This document shows, one piece after another, positions 25,814 through 35,086 of a stretch of DNA of 64,000 bases. Source of the DNA: JAFGBI01 sp964480725 (GTDB taxonomy: Bacteria > Myxococcota_A > Polyangia > Polyangiales > Polyangiaceae). A program made the position numbers and the translations under genes. Each line of letters opens with the position of its first letter. Within the stretch, counting starts at the first letter, position 1. The notes under the pieces are model-generated. The model had not been told where the DNA came from. It was given only the letters and a program-made list of their open reading frames with translations, and ran no database searches. The DNA is taken from positions 68,496 through 132,495 of the forward strand of contig CAYZQO010000006.1 in assembly GCA_964480725.1 (NCBI GenBank). The letters run 5' to 3'.

Positions 25814-27154
25814 TCAGTTCGCGCGGGACCGCTCGTAGCGCCCGCCACGCCAGATCAGCAGGTGCGAAGCGACCGGGTTCTCGGCGTCCCCCGCGGCGCG
25901 CGCGGCGGCGAGCAGGATCTCCATCCCCTTCGAGTTGTTGGCACCGGTCACCATCAGCGTGTCACGGTCGGGAACGGCGACCACTCGGTCACCGGCGAGC
26001 ACGGGGTCCACCTCCGCCCACACCTCCGGGACCATCAGCAGGCTGGAGTCGAAGAAGCCGGCGGAGGAGATGAGGTAGACCCCGCTGCCGACGTCGATGC
26101 GATAAATGGGACCGACCGACTCGAGGAGGTTCTTTGCCGAGAGCCGCTCGAGCGCGACGGGCGGCACACCGAGCGAGGACACTTCCGTCCACTTCATGAG
26201 CTCGAAGTGATCCGGATAGTCGAGGATATAGACCCCAACCAGCCCCGGCGCGGCAGGCCGCGTGACGAGGGCGTCCCGGTCAGAGCGCGACAGCATCGAG
26301 AACGGCCCCTCGGGGGCGAGCAAGCAGAAGACGTCGCCCGCCCTGCCCCGGGTCGAAATCGCGCCCTCCGCGACCGGCTCGATCGGGCGCTCGACCTTGT
26401 AGCGAGTCAGCGCAGCGAGGCGGCCGATGACCGCGCGCGCCTGCCCCTGCACCGTGATCGGCACCATGCGCTGCAGGTCTACCGTCGTGTCGCGCTCACC
26501 GTGCGAAACCGTGAAGCCGCTCGGCGTCTCGACGAGCGTGGCCGCGGCAAGCTCGCGCGCCATGGCGACCCGAAACTCGGCCTTGAGCGCGGAGACGTCC
26601 TCGAGCTGGTCCTTCGAACCCGCCCGAGCGAGCGGCTTGCCGAACTTGCGTGACCAGCGCCCACGATCGGGCCACCCCACGGCCACGAGCTCCGCGGGGA
26701 TCACCCTTGACGCGACACCCTGCTGAGCGACGGTGAGCACCATCGTGCTGACCCGTCCCTCCTTCTGGAGGGGGGACACCTCTACGACGTCGAGCGTTCG
26801 CTCCCCGAGGGTAACGGCACCCTCAACACGCCCCTCCTGGTCGAGGTCGAGCGAGAACCTCCCGAAGCTCCCGATCTGCGTCTCCTCGATCCGGATCTGG
26901 AGGTGGGGCGGAGGATTGCCGAAGGAGAGCCGGGTGTACGCGCCGCGCGAGGCGTGGAGCTGCTCCTGGTAGACCACGCCCACGGAGATCGTCCCCTCCT
27001 CCACGTGCGGCGCGAGCGACGGTCGACACCCAGCGACGGCTAGCCCGGCGCAGCCAGCACCCGCGATGAAGAGCGAGCGCGCGAGCGTGCTCCCCGCGGA
27101 TCGCACCCCGTCCATCGCCGCCGCCAGAGAGAAGGGGCCACCTTGCTTGGTCAT
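25814..27154 (-). CDS. DUF1444-like lipoprotein
   Basis: 446 residues. Lipobox LAVAGC after a 42-residue leader. The N-terminal half is beta-rich (GTISVGVVYQEQLHASRG, IRIEETQIGSFGRFSLDL) and unnamed. The C-terminal half has the pattern of the DUF1444/YtpQ family: VGVYILDYPDHFELMKWTEV, LERLSAKNLLESV, VVAVPDRDTLMVTGANN. YtpQ proteins are normally cytosolic; here the domain sits in a lipoprotein. The start ATG follows GGCGAGG. The long upstream gap contains the structured repeat copy A. Confidence 0.65.
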   Translation of the reverse strand: MTKQGGPFSLAAAMDGVRSAGSTLARSLFIAGAGCAGLAVAGCRPSLAPHVEEGTISVGVVYQEQLHASRGAYTRLSFGNPPPHLQIRIEETQIGSFGRFSLDLDQEGRVEGAVTLGERTLDVVEVSPLQKEGRVSTMVLTVAQQGVASRVIPAELVAVGWPDRGRWSRKFGKPLARAGSKDQLEDVSALKAEFRVAMARELAAATLVETPSGFTVSHGERDTTVDLQRMVPITVQGQARAVIGRLAALTRYKVERPIEPVAEGAISTRGRAGDVFCLLAPEGPFSMLSRSDRDALVTRPAAPGLVGVYILDYPDHFELMKWTEVSSLGVPPVALERLSAKNLLESVGPIYRIDVGSGVYLISSAGFFDSSLLMVPEVWAEVDPVLAGDRVVAVPDRDTLMVTGANNSKGMEILLAAARAAGDAENPVASHLLIWRGGRYERSRAN

Positions 27155-27312
27155 CCTCGCCTCCGCCGCTCCGCCGAATCACCGCGCGCCACCGTCGAGA
27201 GGAGCACCACCCGGGGCCGCACCCCACCCTAGCAGGGGCCAGCGCGGAGGCCCAATGCCTCCCTGACGCAGCCGCGGCGGCGGCGCGCACGGCGCCGCGC
27301 GAAGAAGGGTGC

Positions 27313-27488
27313 TAGAGTGTTCACCGGTTCGCCAACGGCGTCGGCACCCTCAAAACCGCCCCCCTGGCACCACTGGTTGCTAGGAGCGAGGGGGCGTTTC
27401 CCAGAGCGCCTGGGGCGAAACCTGCTGCTGGCTTGGTGCATTAGGTCGTCGATTTTCCGCGGCAATCAGACCGATTGCTGCTCTTGGG
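27313..27488 (+). ncRNA. Structured repeat element, copy A (putative RNA)
   Basis: Copy A of a three-copy family (B at 35452-35640, C at 55855-56018 minus). In order: TAGAGT box (27313-27318); small stem CGCC/GGCG; stem 2 CGCCCCC (27357-27363) with GGGGGCG (27390-27396), enclosing inner stem CTGGCA/TGCTAG (27364-27369, 27378-27383); a conserved single-stranded part of about 60 nt (GCGCCTGGGGCGA and GGTCGTCGATTTT); terminal stem GCGGCAATC (27459-27467) with GATTGCTGC (27473-27481), loop AGACC, followed by TCTT. Stem pairs differ from the other copies but remain paired. It ends 15 nt before the small kinase gene. Whether it is transcribed is not shown. Confidence 0.6.
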
Positions 27489-27502
27489 TCACGCGGGCGT
27501 CC

Positions 27503-28411
27503 GTGTCGAAGCCTCCGACTGCGATCGGTCAAGACGCTCGGTTCGTCGTCGAGGGGCTCCTCGGGAGCGGCGACTGGGCCCACGTGTACCGAGCGCGCGA
27601 TCGGCGCACGGGCGCGCGCGTGGCGGTGAAGGTCCCCCGCGGTCGGTCGGCCGCGCACCGAGACCGCGTCGTGCGAGAGTTCGAACTCCTGCACCGGCTG
27701 GATCACCCGAACCTGGCCCGACCCCTGGAGCTGTTCCGCGAGCGGACCGAGACGTTCTTCACCCTCGAGCTCGTGGAGGGCGCGGACCTCGTGTCCGCCG
27801 TGCGGGCGGGGGCGCGGCGTGCCGCGACCACGGAAGGATCGGAGTTTGCCCCCTGTACGCCGGCGGGTCTCGGGCGCCTAGAGCACGCCCTGCCCCAGCT
27901 CGTCGCCGCCGTCGCCGCGTTGCACGGCGCCGGCCTGGTCCACCGCGACCTGACGCGGCAGAACGTCCGGCTCGCCTTCGACGGGCGCGTGGTGGTCCTG
28001 GACTACGGTCTGGTAGAGCACCAGACGGATCAGGGTGCGAGCCGCGGCGCGGTTGCCGGGGTGCCAGCGTACATGGCGCCCGAGCAGCACGACCGCGGGG
28101 AGCGCGGCCCGGCCAGCGACTGGTACTCCGTCGGCGTGCTCTTGTTCGAGGCGTTGACGGGGGCGCTCCCGTTCACCGGCGACGACCAGGGGGTCGTGGT
28201 GCGAAAACGCACGTTGGATCCCCCGCGGCCCGGCGCCCTCGTCCCCGGGGTTCCGGCCGCCCTCGACGCGCTGACCGGGGACCTGCTCCAGCGCGCCCCG
28301 GAACGCAGACCGGACGGGGTGGAGATCCTGCGACGCCTGAGGGCGAGCCCGAATGAACCACCCGCGGGACGCGGCGCGGCGCCCAAGCTGGGGGCGCCGC
28401 GACGACGCTGA
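27503..28411 (+). CDS. Small soluble Ser/Thr protein kinase
   Basis: 302 residues from a GTG at 27503; the frame is open upstream but that would translate the structured repeat. It is a kinase domain only, without sensor or membrane segment: Gly loop LLGSGDWAHVYRA, VAVK Lys43, catalytic loop HRDLTRQN (147-154), DYG (167-169), VPAYMAPEQ and DWYSVGVLLFEALTG. The catalytic Asp149 and Asn154 are kept, while the KP of HRDLKPxN is TR and DFG is DYG, so activity is plausible but not certain. The tail ends in Pro/Arg-rich sequence. Expression may be influenced by the element just upstream. Confidence 0.88.
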   Translation: MSKPPTAIGQDARFVVEGLLGSGDWAHVYRARDRRTGARVAVKVPRGRSAAHRDRVVREFELLHRLDHPNLARPLELFRERTETFFTLELVEGADLVSAVRAGARRAATTEGSEFAPCTPAGLGRLEHALPQLVAAVAALHGAGLVHRDLTRQNVRLAFDGRVVVLDYGLVEHQTDQGASRGAVAGVPAYMAPEQHDRGERGPASDWYSVGVLLFEALTGALPFTGDDQGVVVRKRTLDPPRPGALVPGVPAALDALTGDLLQRAPERRPDGVEILRRLRASPNEPPAGRGAAPKLGAPRRR

Positions 28412-28462
28412 GCGGTGGCCCACGCGGCGAGCGGCAGCCAGTCTCGCCCGCACGCGGCGACG

Positions 28463-29725
28463 TCACGCAACGACGATGCCGGGCGGCGGGAAGCCGGCGC
28501 AGAGTTCTTGCACCTCGGCGGCGGTCCTCGCCTGAAGGGCCGCGTCGTCGGGGCTGGCCACGATCCGCTCGATCCACCCGGCGAGACGTTCCATCTCGTC
28601 CTTGCCCATGCCCCGCGAGGTGATCGCCGCGGTGCCGATGCGAATGCCCGACGGATCGAAGGGCTTGCGCGGGTCGAACGGGATGGCGTTGCAGTTGCAG
28701 ACGATCCCCGCGGCGTCCAGCGCCTTGGCCGCCGTGCGCCCACTCAGGTTCTGGCGGGTCAGGTCGACCAGGAGCAGGTGGTTGTCCGTTCCCCCGGTGA
28801 TGAGGTCGAACCCCCGCTTGAGCAGCCCCTCCGCCAGCGCCCGCGCGTTCGCGACGATGGATCGAGCGTACACCTTGAACTCGGGCTGGCTCGCCTCGCG
28901 AGCGGCGACGGCGATGGCGGCCGTGGTGTGGTTGTGCGGGCCCCCCTGTAGACCTGGAAAGACCGCGCGGTCGATGTCCTTGGCGTAAGCCTCGTCACAC
29001 ATGACCATACCGCCGCGCGGGCCACGCAGCGTCTTATGGGTCGTGGTCGTGATCACCTGGGCTATCTTCACGGGGCTCGGGTGCTCACCCGCCGCGACCA
29101 AGCCGGAGATGTGCGCGATGTCGGCGCAGAGGATGGCGCCCACCTCGTCAGCGATCTCCCGGAAGGCGGCGAAGTCCACGAGCCGGGGGTAAGCGGAGAG
29201 CCCGCACCAGATGAGCTTGGGCCGATGCTCCCGCGCAAGGGCGCGCACCTGATCGAGGTCGATACGGTGGTCGGACCTCCGGAGACCGTAGGGGTGGCTC
29301 TGGAAGTAACGCCCGGTGATGCTGACGTTCCAGCCGTGCGTGAGGTGGCCCCCGAAGGGCAGGCCCATCCCCATGATCGGGTCACCGGGCTGACAGAAGG
29401 CGAGGTAGACCGCGAGATTCGCGGGGCTCCCGCTGTACGGCTGCACGTTGACGTGGTCCGCGCCGAACAGCGCCTTGACGCGCTCGCACGCGAGCGTCTC
29501 GACCTGGTCGATGATCTGCTGGCCCTCGTAGTAGCGCTTGCCCGCGTATCCTTCGGAGTACTTGTTCGTCAGGACCGAGCCCGACGCCTCGAGCACGGCC
29601 CGGGAGACGTAGTTCTCGCTCGCGATGAGCCGTATCTTGTCGGTTTCGCGCTGCTCCTCCTGCTTGATCAGGGCGTGGATCTGGGGGTCGGCAGCGCTGA
29701 GGGTGGGGTCGCGAAGCGATGGCAT
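28463..29725 (-). CDS. glyA: Serine hydroxymethyltransferase
   Basis: 420 residues. Interconverts serine and glycine with tetrahydrofolate, the main source of one-carbon units. IRLIASENYVSRAVLEA, NKYSEGYAGKRYYEGQQ and VNVQPYSGSPANLAVY open the fold; ITTTTHKTLRGPRGG holds the PLP lysine (Lys231). RTAAKALDAAGIVCN and GIRIGTAAITSRGMG close it. Length and all motifs are standard. The start ATG at 29725 is the natural N-terminus. It is convergent with the small kinase gene and divergent from the large kinase gene. Confidence 0.97.
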   Translation of the reverse strand: MPSLRDPTLSAADPQIHALIKQEEQRETDKIRLIASENYVSRAVLEASGSVLTNKYSEGYAGKRYYEGQQIIDQVETLACERVKALFGADHVNVQPYSGSPANLAVYLAFCQPGDPIMGMGLPFGGHLTHGWNVSITGRYFQSHPYGLRRSDHRIDLDQVRALAREHRPKLIWCGLSAYPRLVDFAAFREIADEVGAILCADIAHISGLVAAGEHPSPVKIAQVITTTTHKTLRGPRGGMVMCDEAYAKDIDRAVFPGLQGGPHNHTTAAIAVAAREASQPEFKVYARSIVANARALAEGLLKRGFDLITGGTDNHLLLVDLTRQNLSGRTAAKALDAAGIVCNCNAIPFDPRKPFDPSGIRIGTAAITSRGMGKDEMERLAGWIERIVASPDDAALQARTAAEVQELCAGFPPPGIVVA

Positions 29726-29895
29726 GGGCGGAGAGTAACCCGGGTGCCGCCGGCCACACCAGACGGCAAGCCGACGCCCGATGGCGGTAGAAACCGTCCT
29801 GAAACACGGTGCCAAGCGCCACGGGCCGGCCAGCGGTTCGTCTCCAATGGCGTTCCTCGACGACCGGCCTCCGGCGGATACACTCCGCCTGGACC

Positions 29896-32800
29896 ATGTC
29901 CTTCGAGGTCGATGACGCATCCACTCCCGCGCCGTCCGGCGCCGCCGCGGACCCGGCGGATGCGGACGCCGACCCAGCGCCGGCGCCGTCGGAGGAGCCC
30001 GCCACTCGGGTGTCGTCCGTGGCGGCGATCCACGGGTGGAGGCCAGGTGCCGGCGAGGGGCCGCCCGAGGTCGAGGCGTCGCTCGAGCGACCCCAGCGCG
30101 ACTTGCCCCCTCGACCCCTGAGCGTCCCGCCGCCACCAGCCCCACCGGATCCGAGCGACGCGACCGACGACGTCCGGGAAGTCCTCCCCGGGCACGTCAT
30201 CGGCAACCGCTACGAGGTGCTCGAGGTCATCGGCGAGGGCGGCATGGGCATCGTCTACCGGTGCCACGATTTGGCCACCGGCACCCACGTCGCGCTCAAG
30301 CGCGTCATCGTGCCCGACAGTAGCCTCGCCGCCGAGTACCTGATGTGGTTCTACAAGGAGGCGCGCGCACTCGCCGCCCTGAACCACCCCGGCATCGTTG
30401 GCGCGCGCGACTATGGCCAGCTCGAGGACGGGATGCCGTTCCTCGTAATGGACCTAGCGACCGGCGTCTCGCTCCACGACCTCACGCACTCCCGCCTCCC
30501 GTTCCCGCTCATCTGGTCGGTGGTGGATCAGATCCTCGGAGCACTGGCCCACGCGCACGCTCGCGGCATCGTCCACGGCGATCTCAAGCCCTCCAACATC
30601 CTCGTCCAGGAGATCGAGGGGCACCCGCCGGGTGTGAGCATCCTGGACTTCGGTCTGGCGTGGCTGAAGCAGGACTTCCACGACGAGCGCCTCGACGGCG
30701 CGAAATCGGTGGCCATCACCCCCCACGCCGGCGCGGGCACGCCGGGTTACATGGCCCCCGAGCAGATCCAGCACGAGATGCACCATGTCTCGGGCGCCAC
30801 GGATCTCTACGCGCTGGGCTGCGTCCTGTACAAGCTCCTCTCCGGCACGGCCCCGTTCGTCGGGGAGTCCAAGGAGCTCTTGCGGCTTCACGCCTACGAG
30901 GCGCCCCTCCCCCTCGAGCCGGCGACGGCGATCCCGGACGGCGTCGTCGCCTTCGTCATGCGCCTGCTCGCCAAGCGCCCCTGGGAGCGCTGGGAGTTCG
31001 CCGCCGAGGCTCGCACGACCTGGGCGACCTGGCGCCCCGGGGCGGACGTCCCGCCGGAGGTCTTTCGCCTCCCGACGCCGCCGGACCGGAAGCTCGAGCC
31101 CGTCGCCTCCGACGGCGGTGAGGTTCCGCCCGCAGGGCCCCTCGAGCGCCGGAGCCACTCCGCCGGGCTGCTCCGCATGCGACCGCCGCCGTTCGTGGGC
31201 CGAGAAGACGTCCGGCAGCGCCTCCGGGAGATGTGCGACGAGGTGATCGACGGCGAGGGCTCGCCGCACCGGCTCGTCATCCTGCTCGGCCCCGCCGGCG
31301 TCGGCAAGAGCCGCACCGCTGAGTGGCTCTGCGAGGTCGTCCATGAGGAGGGGACGATGGTGCCGCTCCGCTCCCGCTACCGGAAGGTGCCTTCCTCGCT
31401 CGACGGCATGATGGGCGCGGTGAGCTACTGGCTCAATTTCGAGCGCGCCGACCGCGACACCATCGAGCGCTCCCTGATGAGCCGCTGGGGCATCAAGTCC
31501 TCCGACAAGAAGGGATGCACCTGGGTTTCCGGGGTCGCGGAGTGGCTGCGGCCGGCGCAGAACAGCGCCGAGGCCCCGGTCGGTCCGAGCGGCATCCGGT
31601 TCACGCTCGACACGCTGGAGACGCGGCGGCTCGTGATCCGCTACGCCCTGAAACGGATCGCGCGCGAACGTCCCCTGCTCTTCTGGCTCGACGACCTGCA
31701 CTACGCCCCAGCGCACACGATCGAAGGGCTCACCCGACTCCTCACGGAGGAGCCAAACCTGCGGATCGTGATGGTCGCGACCGTCCGCTCCGAGGACGTG
31801 AACATCGATCCCGACGCGACCGAGCGGTTGCGCCAGCTCCGCGAGACGCTCGACGGCGAGGTCATCTCGGTCAAGGCGCTGGACTCCGAGACGACGTCCG
31901 CGCTGGTGCGGGCGTCGCTCCCGCTGGACGGAGAGGCGGCCAGCGAGGCGGTCCGGCGCTCGCGGGGCAACCCGTTGTTCGCCCTGCAGCAGCTCCACGC
32001 CTGGGCGCTGGCCGGCAACCTCGAGTTCGTCGACGGGGTCTATCGCGTACCGCCCGCGGTCCTCGCGGTGCGCCCGCAGACGACCGCCGAGCTCTGGGAT
32101 AGCCGGGTGGAGAGCGTTCGCGAGGAGCACCACCTGGCAGCGTACGCCGTGGCGGCGCTGGGCTCGGACGTACGCCGCAGCGTCCTGGTTCCGCTACTGC
32201 GTGCGGTCGGTCTGCAGCCGCACGAGGCCATCGTCAGCCTGCAGAACGCCGAGATCATCCTGCCCCGCGGCCCCGGCCGCTACACGTTCCCGCACGCGCT
32301 GCTGCAGGAGCACCTCCTCGGTCGACTCCGAGAGCGACCCGACGCGAAGCGGGTGTTCGCCGCCGCGGCCGAGGCTCTCACCGGGCACCCCCTCGCCAAC
32401 ACGCGCCGCCTCATCCGCCTTCGCGTCACCAACCTCCTCTCCGCGGGCCAGCCGGACGACGCCGCCGAGCTCCTGTTCCAGTTCCTCCAACAGGCGTGGA
32501 ACGGCGCCCGTGAGCCGATCGCGACGCTGGCCGATCTCGAGTTCTTGCGCGGGCACCTGACGGGCCGCTCCCTGGCGCTGCGCCACCGCTGGCAAGCGGA
32601 GGCGCTTCGTCACGTCGGGCGCAGCGACGACGCGGTCGCGCACGTCGAGATCGCCCGCAAGATCTTCCTCGAGGTCGGGGATCAGGAGAGCTACGCGCAC
32701 ACGCTCCGGCAGCTCGGCCACCTCGCCAGCGAGCGGGGCAGCAGCGCCGAGGGGCTGACGCAGGTCCGCGAAGGGCTCGCGATCTTCGCGCAGCTGGACC

Positions 32801-33642
32801 ACGCGCTGGGGATGGCGCAGTGTGAGGCGACCGCCGGCGAGATCGAGTACCTGCTCGGCAACTACGAGTCGGCGCGCGGGTGCGCGCAGCGGGCGGAGCG
32901 CCACTTCGCCAAGCTGAGCCAGCCGCTCGGCCGCGGGCAATGCCTGCTCCTGCTCAGCTGGCTCGACCACTCAGAGGGAGCGACAGAGCGTTCCCGGCGC
33001 CTCACCCTGGAAGCACGGAACGAGTTCGAGCGCGCCGGGTATCGCCTCGGGATCGCCCAGGCGAACACCTCGCTCGCGCACGTGGAGCACCGCCTGATGA
33101 ACTACAACAGCGCCGAGCGCGGGGCGCAGGAGGCGCTCGCCGCCTTCGAGACGCTCCGCACCCCGCGCGGACAGGCGGCGTGTGAGCGGCTGCTGGCCAT
33201 GATCGCCCTCGACACCGACGACGTCGACCTCGCCGAGCTCCACGCCGACCGGTCCCTAGCGATCTACAGCGAGATGGACGACCCGTGGGGCGTCCTGGAG
33301 TCGAAGCTCCTCATGTGCCAGGTCCTCCTCGCTCATTTCGACGCAGAGCGAGCCGGCGCGTTGCTCGAAGAGTGCGCGACCTACCGGCTCCAGGAGGCCG
33401 AGCCGCGGCAGCACCTGCACCTGACCCGGGCGTGGTGGGCCGTGCTGGTCGGGGACGGCGATCGGGCCTTCGAGGCCCTCGAAGCCGCGGCCGAGGTGTT
33501 CGGGCAGCGCTCACGCGCCGGCGACCACACGCCGCACCTGCTGTCTCGGCTTTCGCGCCTCGAGTGGCCCCAGCACGCCCGGGAGCGCGTCGCGGCCTGG
33601 ATGGCGCTCCTGAACGATCGCGCCCGTCGCTCACAGGAGTAG
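29896..33642 (+). CDS. Ser/Thr kinase fused to an ATPase and TPR-like repeats
   Basis: 1248 residues. A Pro/Asp-rich N-terminus (1-95), kinase domain about 105-375 (Gly loop IGEGGMGIVYR, Lys135, HGDLKPSN at 227-234, DFG 251-253, GTPGYMAPEQ), then a large AAA/STAND-like ATPase: FVGRED, Walker A GPAGVGKS (Lys471), Walker B LLFWLDDLHYA (Asp599, Asp600), SRGNPLFALQQL. From about 860 to the end come tandem helix pairs of TPR type (YAHTLRQLGHLASERGSS, AQCEATAGEIEYLLGNYE, GIAQANTSLAHVEHRL). This kinase-ATPase-TPR layout is typical of myxobacteria. HRD is HGD, so it is a non-RD kinase that may not need activation-loop phosphorylation. It lies 7 nt before hemL. Confidence 0.93.
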   Translation: MSFEVDDASTPAPSGAAADPADADADPAPAPSEEPATRVSSVAAIHGWRPGAGEGPPEVEASLERPQRDLPPRPLSVPPPPAPPDPSDATDDVREVLPGHVIGNRYEVLEVIGEGGMGIVYRCHDLATGTHVALKRVIVPDSSLAAEYLMWFYKEARALAALNHPGIVGARDYGQLEDGMPFLVMDLATGVSLHDLTHSRLPFPLIWSVVDQILGALAHAHARGIVHGDLKPSNILVQEIEGHPPGVSILDFGLAWLKQDFHDERLDGAKSVAITPHAGAGTPGYMAPEQIQHEMHHVSGATDLYALGCVLYKLLSGTAPFVGESKELLRLHAYEAPLPLEPATAIPDGVVAFVMRLLAKRPWERWEFAAEARTTWATWRPGADVPPEVFRLPTPPDRKLEPVASDGGEVPPAGPLERRSHSAGLLRMRPPPFVGREDVRQRLREMCDEVIDGEGSPHRLVILLGPAGVGKSRTAEWLCEVVHEEGTMVPLRSRYRKVPSSLDGMMGAVSYWLNFERADRDTIERSLMSRWGIKSSDKKGCTWVSGVAEWLRPAQNSAEAPVGPSGIRFTLDTLETRRLVIRYALKRIARERPLLFWLDDLHYAPAHTIEGLTRLLTEEPNLRIVMVATVRSEDVNIDPDATERLRQLRETLDGEVISVKALDSETTSALVRASLPLDGEAASEAVRRSRGNPLFALQQLHAWALAGNLEFVDGVYRVPPAVLAVRPQTTAELWDSRVESVREEHHLAAYAVAALGSDVRRSVLVPLLRAVGLQPHEAIVSLQNAEIILPRGPGRYTFPHALLQEHLLGRLRERPDAKRVFAAAAEALTGHPLANTRRLIRLRVTNLLSAGQPDDAAELLFQFLQQAWNGAREPIATLADLEFLRGHLTGRSLALRHRWQAEALRHVGRSDDAVAHVEIARKIFLEVGDQESYAHTLRQLGHLASERGSSAEGLTQVREGLAIFAQLDHALGMAQCEATAGEIEYLLGNYESARGCAQRAERHFAKLSQPLGRGQCLLLLSWLDHSEGATERSRRLTLEARNEFERAGYRLGIAQANTSLAHVEHRLMNYNSAERGAQEALAAFETLRTPRGQAACERLLAMIALDTDDVDLAELHADRSLAIYSEMDDPWGVLESKLLMCQVLLAHFDAERAGALLEECATYRLQEAEPRQHLHLTRAWWAVLVGDGDRAFEALEAAAEVFGQRSRAGDHTPHLLSRLSRLEWPQHARERVAAWMALLNDRARRSQE

Positions 33643-33649
33643 GTTTCAC

Positions 33650-34927
33650 ATGGCAGATCCGGTCTCCGAGGCCCTCTTCGCGCGCGCTGAGGCGTTGATG
33701 CCCGGGGGCGTGAACAGCCCCGTGCGGGCCTTCCGCGCAGTCGGCGGCCGCCCGGTCTTCATCGCACGGGGTCACGGCGCGTTCCTCGTCGGCGCGGACG
33801 GCGCGGAGTACCTCGACTACGTCGGGTCCTGGGGCCCCGCCATCCTCGGGCACGCGCACCCCGAGGTGGTGGCGGCGGTGCAGGGTGCCGCAGCCGCCGG
33901 GCTCTCGTTCGGCGCCCCCACCGCGCTCGAGGTCGACCTGGCGGAGCTGCTGTGCGAACGCTACCCGTCGCTCGAGCTGGTCCGGTGTGTCTCGAGCGGG
34001 ACCGAGGCGACCATGAGCGCGCTGCGCGTCGCGCGGGGATTCACCGGCCGCGATCTGATCGTCAAGTTCGACGGCGCCTACCATGGCCACGCCGACGCGT
34101 TGCTCGTCACGGCGGGGAGCGGCGCGGCGACCTTCGGGGTCCCCGACTCGGCGGGCGTCCCGGCCGGGATGGTCGCGACCACGGTCACCGCCCCCTACAA
34201 CGACGTCGACGCGCTCCGAGAGCTGTTCTCCCGCGAGGGGCCGCGCATCGCCGCCGTGATCGTGGAGCCGGTGGCCGGGAACATGGGCGTGGTCCCCCCT
34301 CGGCCCGGCTTCCTCCCGGGGCTGATCGAGCTCTGTCGCGCCCACGGCGCGCTGTCCGTCTTCGACGAGGTGATGACGGGGTGCCGTGTGGGTCCGGGGG
34401 GCGCGCAGGGGCGCTATGGGGTTACCCCTGATCTGACCTGCCTGGGCAAGGTGATCGGCGGCGGCATGCCGCTCGCCGCCTACGGCGGCCGCCGCGACGC
34501 GATGTCCCGCGTAGCGCCGCTAGGGCCGATCTATCAGGCCGGAACGCTCAGCGGGAACCCGGTCGCGGTGAGCGCCGGGCTCGCGACGCTGCGAGCCCTC
34601 GACGCCACCGCCTACGCGCAGCTCGAGGCGCGGGGGACCGCGCTCCAGGAGGGGCTCGAGCGGGCTCTCCGCGATCGGGGGGTGGTCGGCGTGGTGCAGC
34701 GGGTGGGGTCGATGCTCACGCTCTTCTTCACCCCGGGCCCCGTCCACTCGTGGCAGGACGCCGCGGGGGCGGACCGCGCTCGGTTCGCCGGGTTCCACGC
34801 GGGGCTGCTCGAGCGCGGCGTCTACTGGCCACCGTCACAGTTCGAGGCGGCGTTCCTCAGCCTGGCCCACACGAGCGACGACATCGAACGCACCGTGGCG
34901 GCAGCGGCGGACGCGCTCCACAGGTGA
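33650..34927 (+). CDS. hemL: Glutamate-1-semialdehyde 2,1-aminomutase
   Basis: 425 residues. Converts glutamate-1-semialdehyde, made by HemA (17.3-18.7 kb), to 5-aminolevulinate. ALMPGGVNSPVRAFRAVGG, DYVGSWGPAILGHAHP, LVRCVSSGTEATMSALR and FDGAYHGHADALLV are standard; LGKVIGGGMPLAAYGG holds the PLP Lys267; YQAGTLSGNPVA follows. The ATG is only 7 nt after the stop of the giant kinase gene, so the two are probably co-transcribed although functionally unrelated. Confidence 0.97.
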   Translation: MADPVSEALFARAEALMPGGVNSPVRAFRAVGGRPVFIARGHGAFLVGADGAEYLDYVGSWGPAILGHAHPEVVAAVQGAAAAGLSFGAPTALEVDLAELLCERYPSLELVRCVSSGTEATMSALRVARGFTGRDLIVKFDGAYHGHADALLVTAGSGAATFGVPDSAGVPAGMVATTVTAPYNDVDALRELFSREGPRIAAVIVEPVAGNMGVVPPRPGFLPGLIELCRAHGALSVFDEVMTGCRVGPGGAQGRYGVTPDLTCLGKVIGGGMPLAAYGGRRDAMSRVAPLGPIYQAGTLSGNPVAVSAGLATLRALDATAYAQLEARGTALQEGLERALRDRGVVGVVQRVGSMLTLFFTPGPVHSWQDAAGADRARFAGFHAGLLERGVYWPPSQFEAAFLSLAHTSDDIERTVAAAADALHR

Positions 34928-35059
34928 GCACGATGGCGGGCTGCCACTTTGGCGCGCCGGGAGGGTCCCGCGCGACGTCGTGGCGCGATCGCGGAAGTGC
35001 GGCGGCGCAAACGCGAGCCATCCGGCGCAATCGGGGCGATCGCGGCGCTGGCCCGGCGC

Positions 35060-35065
35060 TTGCAG
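35060..35065 (+). promoter_or_regulatory. Possible -35 box before the RNA candidate
   Basis: TTGCAG at 35060-35065 lies about 22 nt ahead of the first nucleotide of the closing stem, suitable for a start near 35087. The -10 equivalent (TCGTGA region) is weak. Support is positional only. Confidence 0.25.
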
Positions 35066-35086
35066 TGGCCTGGTCATCCTCATCGT

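Noticed and set aside
27317..27502. N-terminal extension of the small kinase through the structured repeat
   Set aside because: Copies B and C contain the same sequence in non-coding surroundings and the kinase fold starts after 27503.
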